Below, piece after piece: positions 34,309 through 41,844 of a stretch of DNA of 64,000 nt (positions within the stretch are counted from its first letter, which is position 1; every line of letters starts with the position of its first letter). The notes under the pieces are model-generated. The model saw nothing but the letters and a program-made list of their open reading frames with translations. It had not been told where the DNA came from and searched no databases. Source of the DNA: Coprenecus sp964640305. GTDB lineage: Bacteria > Bacteroidota > Bacteroidia > Bacteroidales > UBA932. The translations under genes and the position numbers were made by a program. The stretch spans positions 62,001 through 126,000 of the forward strand of contig CAZXFF010000001.1 in assembly GCA_964640305.1 (NCBI GenBank). Direction: 5' to 3'.

Positions 34309-34933
34309 AATTTTTATTCTTATCACTATCACCCTGTTCCTGGCTTCATGTGCCAACAGGGGAACTAAAAACAAAGAAACAGATATGGAAAAAACCACTA
34401 TGGAAAAAACAGCTCCGACTGAAAAGTCCCCCATGTTCGAAATCATAACCACACAGGGGAGCATCATCGTCCAGCTTTATGACGACACACCACTGCACAG
34501 GGACAATTTCACAAAACTTGTAAACGAAAAATTCTTTGACGGCATACTGTTCCACAGAGTCATCAACGGATTCATGATCCAGGCCGGAGACCCTTCCACG
34601 AAAGACAGCACAGCGAACAAGAACAGCTTCGGTTCCAATGATTCCGGATACACCATCCCTGCAGAAATCGTAGCTGCGCACAAACATAAGAAAGGTGCCC
34701 TTGCTGCCGCCAGACAAGGAGACACAATCAATCCGGAAAGAGAATCATCAGGATCACAGTTCTATCTGGTTCAGAGCGAAGAAGGATGTTCTCATCTGAA
34801 CGGGGCATACACAGTGTTCGGAGAAACAGTAGAAGGCCTGGACGTAATCGACAGGATTGCAGCTGTGCCCACAAACCAGCGGGACCTTCCCCTCGTAGAC
34901 ATCAGGATAATAAAGATAGTGCCACTCCAGTAA
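34298..34933 (+). CDS. Lipoprotein peptidyl-prolyl cis-trans isomerase (cyclophilin)
   Basis: Cyclophilins speed proline isomerisation in folding proteins. The 211-aa product has a lipoprotein signal with lipobox LASC at residues 15-18 (MKSKIFILITITLFLASC), a short charged linker, then a cyclophilin domain with FDGILFHRVINGFMIQ, ESSGSQFYLVQ and LNGAYTVFGETVEGLDV. Localisation is therefore the periplasmic face of a membrane. The frame runs upstream to 34148 inside the divergent gene, but 34298 is set by the lipoprotein signal. The nitroreductase gene starts 7 bases downstream. Confidence 0.92.
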   Translation: MKSKIFILITITLFLASCANRGTKNKETDMEKTTMEKTAPTEKSPMFEIITTQGSIIVQLYDDTPLHRDNFTKLVNEKFFDGILFHRVINGFMIQAGDPSTKDSTANKNSFGSNDSGYTIPAEIVAAHKHKKGALAAARQGDTINPERESSGSQFYLVQSEEGCSHLNGAYTVFGETVEGLDVIDRIAAVPTNQRDLPLVDIRIIKIVPLQ

Positions 34934-34940
34934 TCTGCAT

Positions 34941-35516
34941 ATGACTGTAAAAGAAGCACTCGTACGAAGCAGGAGCTACAGGCGGTTCAGACAGGACCAT
35001 CGGATTCCGGAGACGGACCTGCATGCACTTATAGATGCAGCAAGACTTTCCCCGTCAGGACGGAACGCACAGGCCCTTAAATTCATCGTATCGCATACTC
35101 CCGAATCAAATGCCAGGATTTTCCCCAACTTGGGATGGGCAGGATACCTTACGGACTGGGATGGTCCAGAGGAAGGGGAAAGGCCTGCCGCATACATAAT
35201 CCAACTGCTCGATACAAGGATTGTAAAAGCCACACTGGGCGATGAAGGCATTACAGCCCAGAGCATACTGCTTCAGGCCGTGGAACTCGGCTATGGGGGA
35301 TGTATCATAGCTTCTGTAAAGAGGAACGTCCTGAGGGAAATCCTGGACATCCCGGAATATTTCGATATTCTCAACGTCATAGCCATCGGAGAACCGTCCG
35401 AAACCGTCGTAATCGAAGAAATCAAAGACAACGACTTTAAATACTGGAGAGACGGAAACGGTATCCATCACGTACCGAAAAGGTCTGTGGAGGAGTTGAC
35501 ATTCAAGGTAATCTAG
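34941..35516 (+). CDS. Nitroreductase-family flavoprotein
   Basis: FMN-dependent oxidoreductases of this family reduce nitro compounds, quinones or flavins; the physiological substrate here is unknown. The 191-aa product shows the N-terminal SRSYRRFRQ FMN-binding motif, ARLSPSGRNAQALKFIV, and the later GYGGCIIASVKRNVLREIL segment followed by AIGEPSE. The size fits the small homodimeric members. It is cotranscribed with the cyclophilin gene. Its stop lies 3 bases before the predicted 3' end of a minus-strand small RNA. Confidence 0.88.
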   Translation: MTVKEALVRSRSYRRFRQDHRIPETDLHALIDAARLSPSGRNAQALKFIVSHTPESNARIFPNLGWAGYLTDWDGPEEGERPAAYIIQLLDTRIVKATLGDEGITAQSILLQAVELGYGGCIIASVKRNVLREILDIPEYFDILNVIAIGEPSETVVIEEIKDNDFKYWRDGNGIHHVPKRSVEELTFKVI

Positions 35517-35518
35517 GT

Positions 35519-35597
35519 AAAAAAGAACGCCCCGACGAGAACCGCCGGGGCGCATACCTAACTTAACCTAAAACTTAACCTATGAAAAAACTATCGC
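35519..35597 (-). ncRNA. Candidate sigma54-dependent small RNA, copy 1
   Basis: Read on the minus strand, a predicted 79-nt transcript starts GCGATAGTTTTTTCATAGG, continues with two AGGTTAAGTT repeats (one running into a third AGG), and ends in a GC stem (35528-35534 with 35546-35552) followed by six T, a good intrinsic terminator. The start is set 12 nt after the sigma54-like box and coincides with the homologous G in copy 2. The second copy, 4.4 kb away, shares the 5' region almost base for base but has a different hairpin sequence. It lies between convergent genes and has no open frame of note. I do not recognise it as a named RNA family. Confidence 0.7.
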
Positions 35598-35607
35598 CTT
35601 AATCAAT

Positions 35608-35623
35608 TACAAATCGCGTGCCA
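35608..35623 (-). promoter_or_regulatory. Sigma54-like promoter of small RNA copy 1
   Basis: On the minus strand the sequence TGGCACG-N4-TTGTA reproduces the RpoN consensus TGGCACG-N4-TTGCA with exact spacing and one change (C to T at minus-12). Copy 2 has the same two boxes and the same change at the same distance. Confidence 0.7.
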
Positions 35624-35665
35624 AACTTTCAATAAGGTATAAGTTTTTGAAAAATCTTTCCTGTT

Positions 35666-36958
35666 TCAATTGAATCCACCGACAAAATCCATTGCATATA
35701 TGGCAAATCCGAAAGGGATGTCTGCCGGTAACCATGAAATGCCTCCGTCTTCCGTAAAATATATGGCACCGGTAGAACCGCTTCCTGAAAGGACTGACAG
35801 CACACCGGTGCTGCCGTCACGCATGAAATCCACTGCTGAAGCAGTACCGTCGGAATAAGAAGCATCCGCTGCCGGTACACTGCGGACTGTTCCGAAAGCA
35901 TCTGCAGTACTGTATACAATACCGCCATCCTGCAAAAGCCAGAAAAGGCTTCCGGATACACAATCCATAGATCTCAATCCGGCAACTGAAGGCATGGATT
36001 CAACTTTGGTCCACGTCTCTCCTCCATCACGGGAGCGGAAAAGACCCATGGCATTCGTACCGCAGACATATATTTCCTCTGAGTTTACCGCATATATATC
36101 GCTTGCCGTCTGAAATTCCGAAAGTCCAGGCAATTGTACGAATTTCCATGTCCTGCCGCCATCAGATGTAAACTCGACAGCAGCCCCTCCTCCAATCGAT
36201 TTCCCGCAACACCATACATTGTAGCCATCCGGAGAAGAAATGGCAGTAAAGTACTCCATCCTTTCCGATTCAAGAACCACCTCCCACTGCTTCCCTCCAT
36301 TACCGGTCCTCAAGACAACCCCTGCATCCGAAGCGGCAGCCCATACCGTATCTGAATCCCTGGCCAGGACTGAACCTAGGGATATCCCTGTTTCCAAAGA
36401 AAGTGACCTGCCCTGATTGGTCCATGTCTGTCCTCCGTCTGCAGTATTCAGTATCACCGGAGTATTGCCGAATGAGTCGAAATCCCCTACTGCCCAACAT
36501 ATCCGGTCAGTTACTGCACAGACATCATTGAGATTCACGGAGGGTATGCTGGACTGTCCTCCCTGCCTTATCCAAGTATGACCGCAATCAGAAGAATAAA
36601 GGATCGTGCCGTATTCGGAGTCAATACTGCCCACAGCCCATGCTGACAGCACCGCTTCCAGTTCCACATCACATGTGACTACGTTGTCTCTAAGCACCTT
36701 GACCTGTCTGAACAATGGATAATATCCGTCCGAGAGGAACCTTATCCCTTGCAGATTTTCCGGAATCCCTTCGAAAAGGTATTCTCCGTTGGAGTCAGTA
36801 AGGATTATGGAATCCCCGTATACCACATTCACCCCGGACATGGGCAGTTCCGAGCCATAGCGCACTACACGTCCACTGACTGAACCTGTCCCCGTATCGG
36901 CCATTTTACATGAGAAGACGGCAGACAGGACAACAAGTGATATCCATAGCCTATGCAT
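35666..36958 (-). CDS. Lipoprotein with carboxypeptidase-regulatory-like and Ycf48/BNR-like propeller domains
   Basis: The 430-aa product has a lipoprotein signal with Cys17 in SAVFSC, then a CarboxypepD_reg-like beta-sandwich (SVSGRVVRYGSELPMSGVNV to about residue 100). Next comes a propeller of repeated SSDCGHTW, TADGGQTW, TSDGGRTW, SRDGGETW and TEDGGISW motifs, the BNR/Ycf48 signature. Such proteins sit at the cell surface and act in assembly or glycan recognition; no specific function can be assigned. Its ATG overlaps the stop of the upstream nucleoside permease (TAATG), implying coupled translation. Confidence 0.85.
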   Translation of the reverse strand: MHRLWISLVVLSAVFSCKMADTGTGSVSGRVVRYGSELPMSGVNVVYGDSIILTDSNGEYLFEGIPENLQGIRFLSDGYYPLFRQVKVLRDNVVTCDVELEAVLSAWAVGSIDSEYGTILYSSDCGHTWIRQGGQSSIPSVNLNDVCAVTDRICWAVGDFDSFGNTPVILNTADGGQTWTNQGRSLSLETGISLGSVLARDSDTVWAAASDAGVVLRTGNGGKQWEVVLESERMEYFTAISSPDGYNVWCCGKSIGGGAAVEFTSDGGRTWKFVQLPGLSEFQTASDIYAVNSEEIYVCGTNAMGLFRSRDGGETWTKVESMPSVAGLRSMDCVSGSLFWLLQDGGIVYSTADAFGTVRSVPAADASYSDGTASAVDFMRDGSTGVLSVLSGSGSTGAIYFTEDGGISWLPADIPFGFAIYAMDFVGGFN

Positions 36959-38259
36959 TACTGACGGGAGGGATTATGTTTGTATTTGAACAGAATGGCA
37001 AACAATACAGCCACCACAAGTGCATAAGCAGCAAAGACAGCCCACGTATGACTCCATCCCTGCATCAGCGCAACCCAGTCCGTTGCTGCCGGATCAGGCA
37101 TCCTGTGGGAATTCACGAGCCAGTTCACTATATGCTGTGCACCGTATGTGCCCAATGCTGCTCCAAGACCATTGGTCATCAGCATAAACAGTCCCTGAGC
37201 ACTGGAACGTATTGTCTTGTCGGTATTCTCATTCACAAACAGCGAGCCGGAGATGTTGAAGAAATCGAATGCGACACCGTATACAATCATTGACAGGACG
37301 ATAAACCATATCCCTCCGCCAGGATTGCCTACAGCAAAGAATCCGAAACGCAGTACCCATGCGAACATTGCAATAAGCATTACCCGTTTTATACCGAAAT
37401 GCTTCAGGGAAAAGGGAATCAGCAGAATACACAAGGTTTCCGACACCTGGGACAAGGAAATCAGCAAATTGGAATGGTTCACTCCGAATGATCCGGAATA
37501 CTCTGGAAGATTGCCGAAATCAGCCAGAAATGGGCTTGCAAATCCGTTGGTTATCTGCAATGCCACACCCAAAAGCATAGAGAAGATAAAGAAGACGGCC
37601 ATCTTCCTCTGCCTGAAAAGGGCAAAAGCCTTGAGTCCCATAGCTTCGGCAAGAGTGGTTTTCTTGCCCTTACCCAACACAGGGCATGAAGGAAGGGTAA
37701 ACGAATATGCGAACATAACCAGTCCCAATACTCCGGAGACCACATACTGGAAAGACGTTTCCTGCATAGCCGTACCATTGAAAGAGCACAGATCCACGAG
37801 CCACATCGATACTATGAAACCGATCGTACCCCATATCCTGATCGGAGGGAAATCCTTGACAGGATCCATCCCCCACTGTTCCAGAATGGTGTATGCCACA
37901 GAATTGGAAATGGCTATGGTCGGCATATAAAAAGCAATGCTCAATGTATAAAGGCCGAACAGCGGTCCGAACATTACGGACTCCCCTGCCATTATCCCAT
38001 ATATTCCTGCTCCGATCATAGCAGCCCCTGCCACCGCATGGCAGAACCCAAGAAGTCTCTGCGCAGGGATCCACTTGTCTGCAACTATGCCCATTACGGC
38101 AGGCATGAATATGGACACTATACCCTGGATTGAATAGAACAGACCTATTTTATCACTGAAACCGGCTATTCCAAGATAGCGTCCCTGACTTGTCAGATAA
38201 GCCCCCCAGACGGCAAACTGGAGAAAACTCAACAGTATAAGACGAATTTTGTTTCCCAT
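36958..38259 (-). CDS. MFS nucleoside permease (NupG/XapB type)
   Basis: The 433-aa product has about 12 membrane segments and strong similarity in pattern to nucleoside:H+ symporters: LLSFLQFAVWGAYLTSQGRYL at the start, GIVADKWIPAQRLLG, and PPIRIWGTIGFIVSMW near the middle. It imports nucleosides across the inner membrane for salvage. A propeller lipoprotein is translationally coupled downstream, an arrangement that may link uptake at the surface with transport, though that is inference. The gene diverges from the glutamine synthetase gene. Confidence 0.85.
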   Translation of the reverse strand: MGNKIRLILLSFLQFAVWGAYLTSQGRYLGIAGFSDKIGLFYSIQGIVSIFMPAVMGIVADKWIPAQRLLGFCHAVAGAAMIGAGIYGIMAGESVMFGPLFGLYTLSIAFYMPTIAISNSVAYTILEQWGMDPVKDFPPIRIWGTIGFIVSMWLVDLCSFNGTAMQETSFQYVVSGVLGLVMFAYSFTLPSCPVLGKGKKTTLAEAMGLKAFALFRQRKMAVFFIFSMLLGVALQITNGFASPFLADFGNLPEYSGSFGVNHSNLLISLSQVSETLCILLIPFSLKHFGIKRVMLIAMFAWVLRFGFFAVGNPGGGIWFIVLSMIVYGVAFDFFNISGSLFVNENTDKTIRSSAQGLFMLMTNGLGAALGTYGAQHIVNWLVNSHRMPDPAATDWVALMQGWSHTWAVFAAYALVVAVLFAILFKYKHNPSRQ

Positions 38260-38372
38260 TTCCTTACTTTTACCTACAAATATACTTAAATTCCTTATTG
38301 TCTATCCAATCTGACAAAAAATTGTTACCTTAGTACAATTTTTAAAACCAACACACTAATCCAACAGAAGTC

Positions 38373-39875
38373 ATGAATAAAACATTGTTGTACAACATCA
38401 ACCCACTGGTAAATTTCATAGGCAAGGAGCCTGCTGAATTCACCAAAGAGGACATAATCCATTTCATTACCTCAAACGACATCCGTATTCTCAACTTCAG
38501 GTATGTTGCAGGAGACGGAAGGCTTAAAACCCTGAACTTCCCTATCAGCAGCATGGACTATCTGGAACAGATCCTTACATACGGGGAAAGAGTTGACGGT
38601 TCAAGCCTTTTCTCATACATCGAAGCAGGATCCAGCGACCTTTATGTAGTTCCCCGCTTCTCAACAGCCTATCTCGATCCGTTCGCTGAAATACCGACCG
38701 TCGGCATGCTGTGCTCTTATTTCACAAAGGACGGCGAACCCCTGGAAAGTTCTCCCGAATACACCTTGCGCAAAGCACATAAAGCTTTTATGGACAGGAC
38801 AGGATACCGTTTCGAAGCTATGGGTGAACTGGAATTCTATGTTATCTACGATGATGACAACTGCTTCCCCTCCGAAAACCAGAGAGGATACCACGAATCT
38901 TCCCCTTACACAAAGACAGAGGCTTTCAGGACAGAAGCCATGAAGCTTATTTCACAGGCCGGCGGGAACATCAAGTATGCCCACTCGGAAGTAGGAAACT
39001 TCACCCTTGACGGGAAAGTATACGAACAGAACGAAATAGAGTTCCTGGTATCTCCTGTCGAGCAGGCTGCAGACCAGCTTGTCATCGCCAAATGGATTCT
39101 CCGCACACTTGCATGGGAATACGGTTTCGACATCACATTCGCTCCTAAAATCACAGAAGGCAAGGCCGGAAGCGGACTTCACTTCCATACCCGCATCATG
39201 AACGGCGACAGATCCGTGATGGTAAAGGACGGTGTCCTTTCAGATGATGCCCGCAAGGCTATTGCCGGATATATGACCTGCGCATCTTCCCTGACCGCTT
39301 TCGGAAATGCAAACCCCACATCATACTTCAGGCTTGTACCTCATCAGGAAGCACCTACAAGCATATGCTGGGGTGACAGGAACAGGTCTGTACTTGTACG
39401 CGTTCCACTCGGATGGACAGGGAAACATGACATGTCGGCCATTGCCAACGGACTGCCAGAAGACAACTCCGTATCCATGCCTGACAAACAGACTGTAGAA
39501 CTCAGATCCGCAGACGGGTCAGCCGATGTTTACCTTATGCTTGCCGGTCTCGTTACTGCTGCAAGGATCGGATTCGAACTTCCTGACGCATTGGAAATCG
39601 CACGCCGCACATATGTCGACGTAAACATCCACGACAAGAAGAACGAAGGTCTGCTCAACTCCCTTGAACAGCTTCCTGCTTCCTGCGCGGAATCAGCTGA
39701 TGCCCTGGAAAAAAACAGGGCCCTCTACGAAGCTCAGGGAATCTTCTCCCCCAGCATGATAGACGGGAGAATCAAGGCATTGCGTGCATTCAACGATGCA
39801 GACATCCGTAAGGAGATAAGTGAAAACAAGAACCTTATGCTGGAAATGGTAAGAAAATTCTACCACTGCGGATAA
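38373..39875 (+). CDS. glnA: Glutamine synthetase
   Basis: GlnA condenses glutamate and ammonia to glutamine using ATP. The 500-aa product has an N-terminal beta-grasp-like domain, GELEFYVIYDD with metal-binding Glu residues, EVGNFTLDG..NEIEFLVSP, AGSGLHFHTRIM (metal His and loop), ANPTSYFRLVPHQEAPT and VELRSADGSADVYLMLAGL, the usual GS core. I cannot assign a regulatory subtype with confidence. A minus-strand candidate small RNA with a sigma54-like promoter lies directly 3' of it; that pairing is interesting because sigma54 often governs nitrogen genes. The upstream box TACCTTAG is only a partial promoter match. Confidence 0.93.
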   Translation: MNKTLLYNINPLVNFIGKEPAEFTKEDIIHFITSNDIRILNFRYVAGDGRLKTLNFPISSMDYLEQILTYGERVDGSSLFSYIEAGSSDLYVVPRFSTAYLDPFAEIPTVGMLCSYFTKDGEPLESSPEYTLRKAHKAFMDRTGYRFEAMGELEFYVIYDDDNCFPSENQRGYHESSPYTKTEAFRTEAMKLISQAGGNIKYAHSEVGNFTLDGKVYEQNEIEFLVSPVEQAADQLVIAKWILRTLAWEYGFDITFAPKITEGKAGSGLHFHTRIMNGDRSVMVKDGVLSDDARKAIAGYMTCASSLTAFGNANPTSYFRLVPHQEAPTSICWGDRNRSVLVRVPLGWTGKHDMSAIANGLPEDNSVSMPDKQTVELRSADGSADVYLMLAGLVTAARIGFELPDALEIARRTYVDVNIHDKKNEGLLNSLEQLPASCAESADALEKNRALYEAQGIFSPSMIDGRIKALRAFNDADIRKEISENKNLMLEMVRKFYHCG

Positions 39876-39891
39876 AATTATCCTACCGGCA

Positions 39892-39973
39892 ACAATCAAG
39901 AAGCCCGTCCGAAACAGATTCGGACGGGCTTCTCCTTATTAACCTAAACTTAACCTATGAAAAAAACTATCGC
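39892..39973 (-). ncRNA. Candidate sigma54-dependent small RNA, copy 2
   Basis: On the minus strand the predicted transcript starts GCGATAGTTTTTTTCATAGG, continues AGGTTAAGTTTAGGTTAAT, and ends with a perfect 13-bp hairpin (39900-39912 with 39920-39932, 7-nt loop) followed by TTGATTGTT. Apart from single-base length changes in T-runs, the first 40 nt match copy 1 at 35519-35597, while the hairpin stem is unrelated in sequence but equal in position. It lies between the convergent glnA and the LytTR regulator. The plus strand could encode the octapeptide MKKTIAYV instead, but copy 1 does not preserve that peptide. Confidence 0.7.
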
Positions 39974-39983
39974 TTATGTATAG

Positions 39984-39999
39984 TACAAACTGCGTGCCA
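39984..39999 (-). promoter_or_regulatory. Sigma54-like promoter of small RNA copy 2
   Basis: On the minus strand TGGCACG-N4-TTGTA, the same as the box before copy 1, sits 11 nt before the predicted start. It overlaps the 3' untranslated region of the LytTR gene, whose stop is 5 bases away. Confidence 0.7.
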
Positions 40000-40003
40000 C
40001 AAA

Positions 40004-40786
40004 TCAGAAATTAAGCCAGATCTTGAAAGCGGCCGCCTTTTCTTTGCTGACCAGAACCTTCTCCCTGTATTTCGGTTTTGTAGATACAACCAGCTTCCCG
40101 GAATGATACGGTTCAATACGGATTATCGCATCTATTGAAATCACCATCTGGCGGTTTATCCTGAAAAACACATCTGGATCAAGCTGCGACATAATCCTGT
40201 CCAGAGAAAGGTCAAGAGCATATTCCCTGCTGTCAAATGTTACTGCTACGGCCACTTTATTATCCGAATAGAAAAATGCTATGTCCCGGACATTCAGGGT
40301 AACCATCTTATCGGCAGCATATATAAGGAAACGGCTGCGGTACTTCTTTTCTTCCTTCTTCGATATACTGCGTAGTATCTCACTCAAATCAGGGAAAGGA
40401 TTTACACCTGTAGCCTGCAGACCGACAAGTCCCTCATATTTCTTTATTGCAGTTTCCAGACGTTCCTTGCGTATAGGCTTGAGTATATAATCAATACTGT
40501 TGACAGTAAATGCCCTTACGGCATATTCATCATAGGCAGTAGTGAAGATGATGGCACTTTTTGGACGCGAGCGTTCAAGGAAAAGGAATGAATTGCCATC
40601 CGAAAGATGGATATCCAGAAACAGCAGATCCGGATGTGGGTTAACATCAAACCACCCGCATGCAGAATCAATGCTGCCATTCAGGATATCAACCGTCCAA
40701 TCGGGCCTGAGTTCCTTAATCATATTGTACAGAAGTCTTGCGGCAGGCTTCTCGTCTTCCACTATTGCGACTCTCATTCTATTCAT
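40004..40786 (-). CDS. LytTR-family response regulator
   Basis: The 260-aa product has an N-terminal receiver domain (VAIVEDEKPAARLL, phospho-acceptor Asp58 in LLFLDIHLSDG, later TTAYDEYAVRAF and the Lys in YILKPI) and a C-terminal LytTR DNA-binding domain (about 155-255). The start ATG overlaps the stop of the kinase gene (ATGAATAG); an alternative ATG three codons later is equally possible. It is the last gene of the efflux-kinase-regulator series, so it likely controls that efflux pump. A candidate small RNA starts 31 bases beyond its stop. Confidence 0.92.
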   Translation of the reverse strand: MNRMRVAIVEDEKPAARLLYNMIKELRPDWTVDILNGSIDSACGWFDVNPHPDLLFLDIHLSDGNSFLFLERSRPKSAIIFTTAYDEYAVRAFTVNSIDYILKPIRKERLETAIKKYEGLVGLQATGVNPFPDLSEILRSISKKEEKKYRSRFLIYAADKMVTLNVRDIAFFYSDNKVAVAVTFDSREYALDLSLDRIMSQLDPDVFFRINRQMVISIDAIIRIEPYHSGKLVVSTKPKYREKVLVSKEKAAAFKIWLNF

Positions 40787-41807
40787 AAATCAAAGGCAGT
40801 TCCACAGTAAAGTATTCTTCCGTTTCTGAAATCCACACAGGCTTTCCGCACAGAAGCCTGTATCTTTCACTCAGATTCCGGAGACCTACTCCAGACTCAT
40901 GAGGACTCTGTTTTTTCCGGACATTGTTTGTAAATACAAGTTTACAGGCATCCTCCTGCACCGATATGCTGATCTTGACAGGGTGTGTTTCATCCATATA
41001 ATTGTGTTTTATTACATTTTCAGCCAAAAGCTGCAGTGACAGCGGAGGAAGCTTGGCATCGGCTGTATTCTCAGGCAATGAAACATCCAGCACAACGCAC
41101 GGTCCCATTCTTACCTGGTGCAGGAAAAAATAGGATTTTACAAACGCTATCTCTTCATCGAGGGACACAAGGTCTTCTCCGTCGTGCTGAAGGACATAGC
41201 GGTAAACATCCGAGAGTTCCTGGACAAACCGGACAGCATTGTCTTTGTCTCCGCACTCTATTTCCGCCACAAGCGTATTCAGATTGTTGAACAGGAAATG
41301 TGGATTCAACTGGTTCTGCAATGCCTTGATCCTGGCTCTGTCAGCCATAAACTTGAGATTCTCCTTTTCTTTATAGAAACGGACAGAAACATGCAGAGAA
41401 TGGTTGACCATGAAAAGCCCCACAACGAGCAGTTCCAGAAGCCACAATGTTATTATAATCCTTATTCCGTTCATTCCGATTTCCAGAAAATTCGCGAAGC
41501 CTGCCAGACATTTTACAAGAGTAAACACAGCATAATTCAGCAAAAGCAGGACCAGGGCAGTCACCGTATAGAATACAACCAGCTTCCATTGGGACACATA
41601 GAATTCAGGATAGTGCCGTATCATGATCTCTTTCACCTTCAATAGAGTAAACCCAAAGAGATTAAAAATACAGACCACTGTCGCCGCAGCCCCGAGGGAT
41701 GTGATCCTCTCGTATGCTGCACCCAAATAATTCTGCAGAAGAAAATACGAGATAGCTCCCATTGCTGAGAATATAATAACCGGCAATATCTTCTGGACAA
41801 TACGCAT
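40779..41807 (-). CDS. LytS-type membrane sensor histidine kinase
   Basis: The 342-aa product has four membrane helices in the first 140 residues, a short linker helix and a His_kinase-type domain with the phospho-acceptor in LQNQLNPHFLFNNLNTLV, followed by an ATPase core with LLAENVIKHNY and ESGVGLRNLSERY. There is no periplasmic sensor domain of note, so a membrane-embedded stimulus is likely. The frame opens at 41855 within the TolC gene, but ATG 41807 precedes the first helix and follows a TAAATTTG box (41823-41830), which may be an internal promoter. It pairs with the overlapping LytTR regulator. Confidence 0.9.
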   Translation of the reverse strand: MRIVQKILPVIIFSAMGAISYFLLQNYLGAAYERITSLGAAATVVCIFNLFGFTLLKVKEIMIRHYPEFYVSQWKLVVFYTVTALVLLLLNYAVFTLVKCLAGFANFLEIGMNGIRIIITLWLLELLVVGLFMVNHSLHVSVRFYKEKENLKFMADRARIKALQNQLNPHFLFNNLNTLVAEIECGDKDNAVRFVQELSDVYRYVLQHDGEDLVSLDEEIAFVKSYFFLHQVRMGPCVVLDVSLPENTADAKLPPLSLQLLAENVIKHNYMDETHPVKISISVQEDACKLVFTNNVRKKQSPHESGVGLRNLSERYRLLCGKPVWISETEEYFTVELPLIYE

Positions 41808-41844
41808 AACCACGTTTTTGTGCAAATTTAAACAATCTGGTGAT

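Noticed and set aside
39957..39983. Leader peptide MKKTIAYV on the plus strand after glnA
   Set aside because: The homologous site at 35582 would encode a different, shorter peptide (MKKLSP), no structural gene follows on that strand, and the conserved features (sigma54-like boxes, terminator U-run) point to the minus strand.
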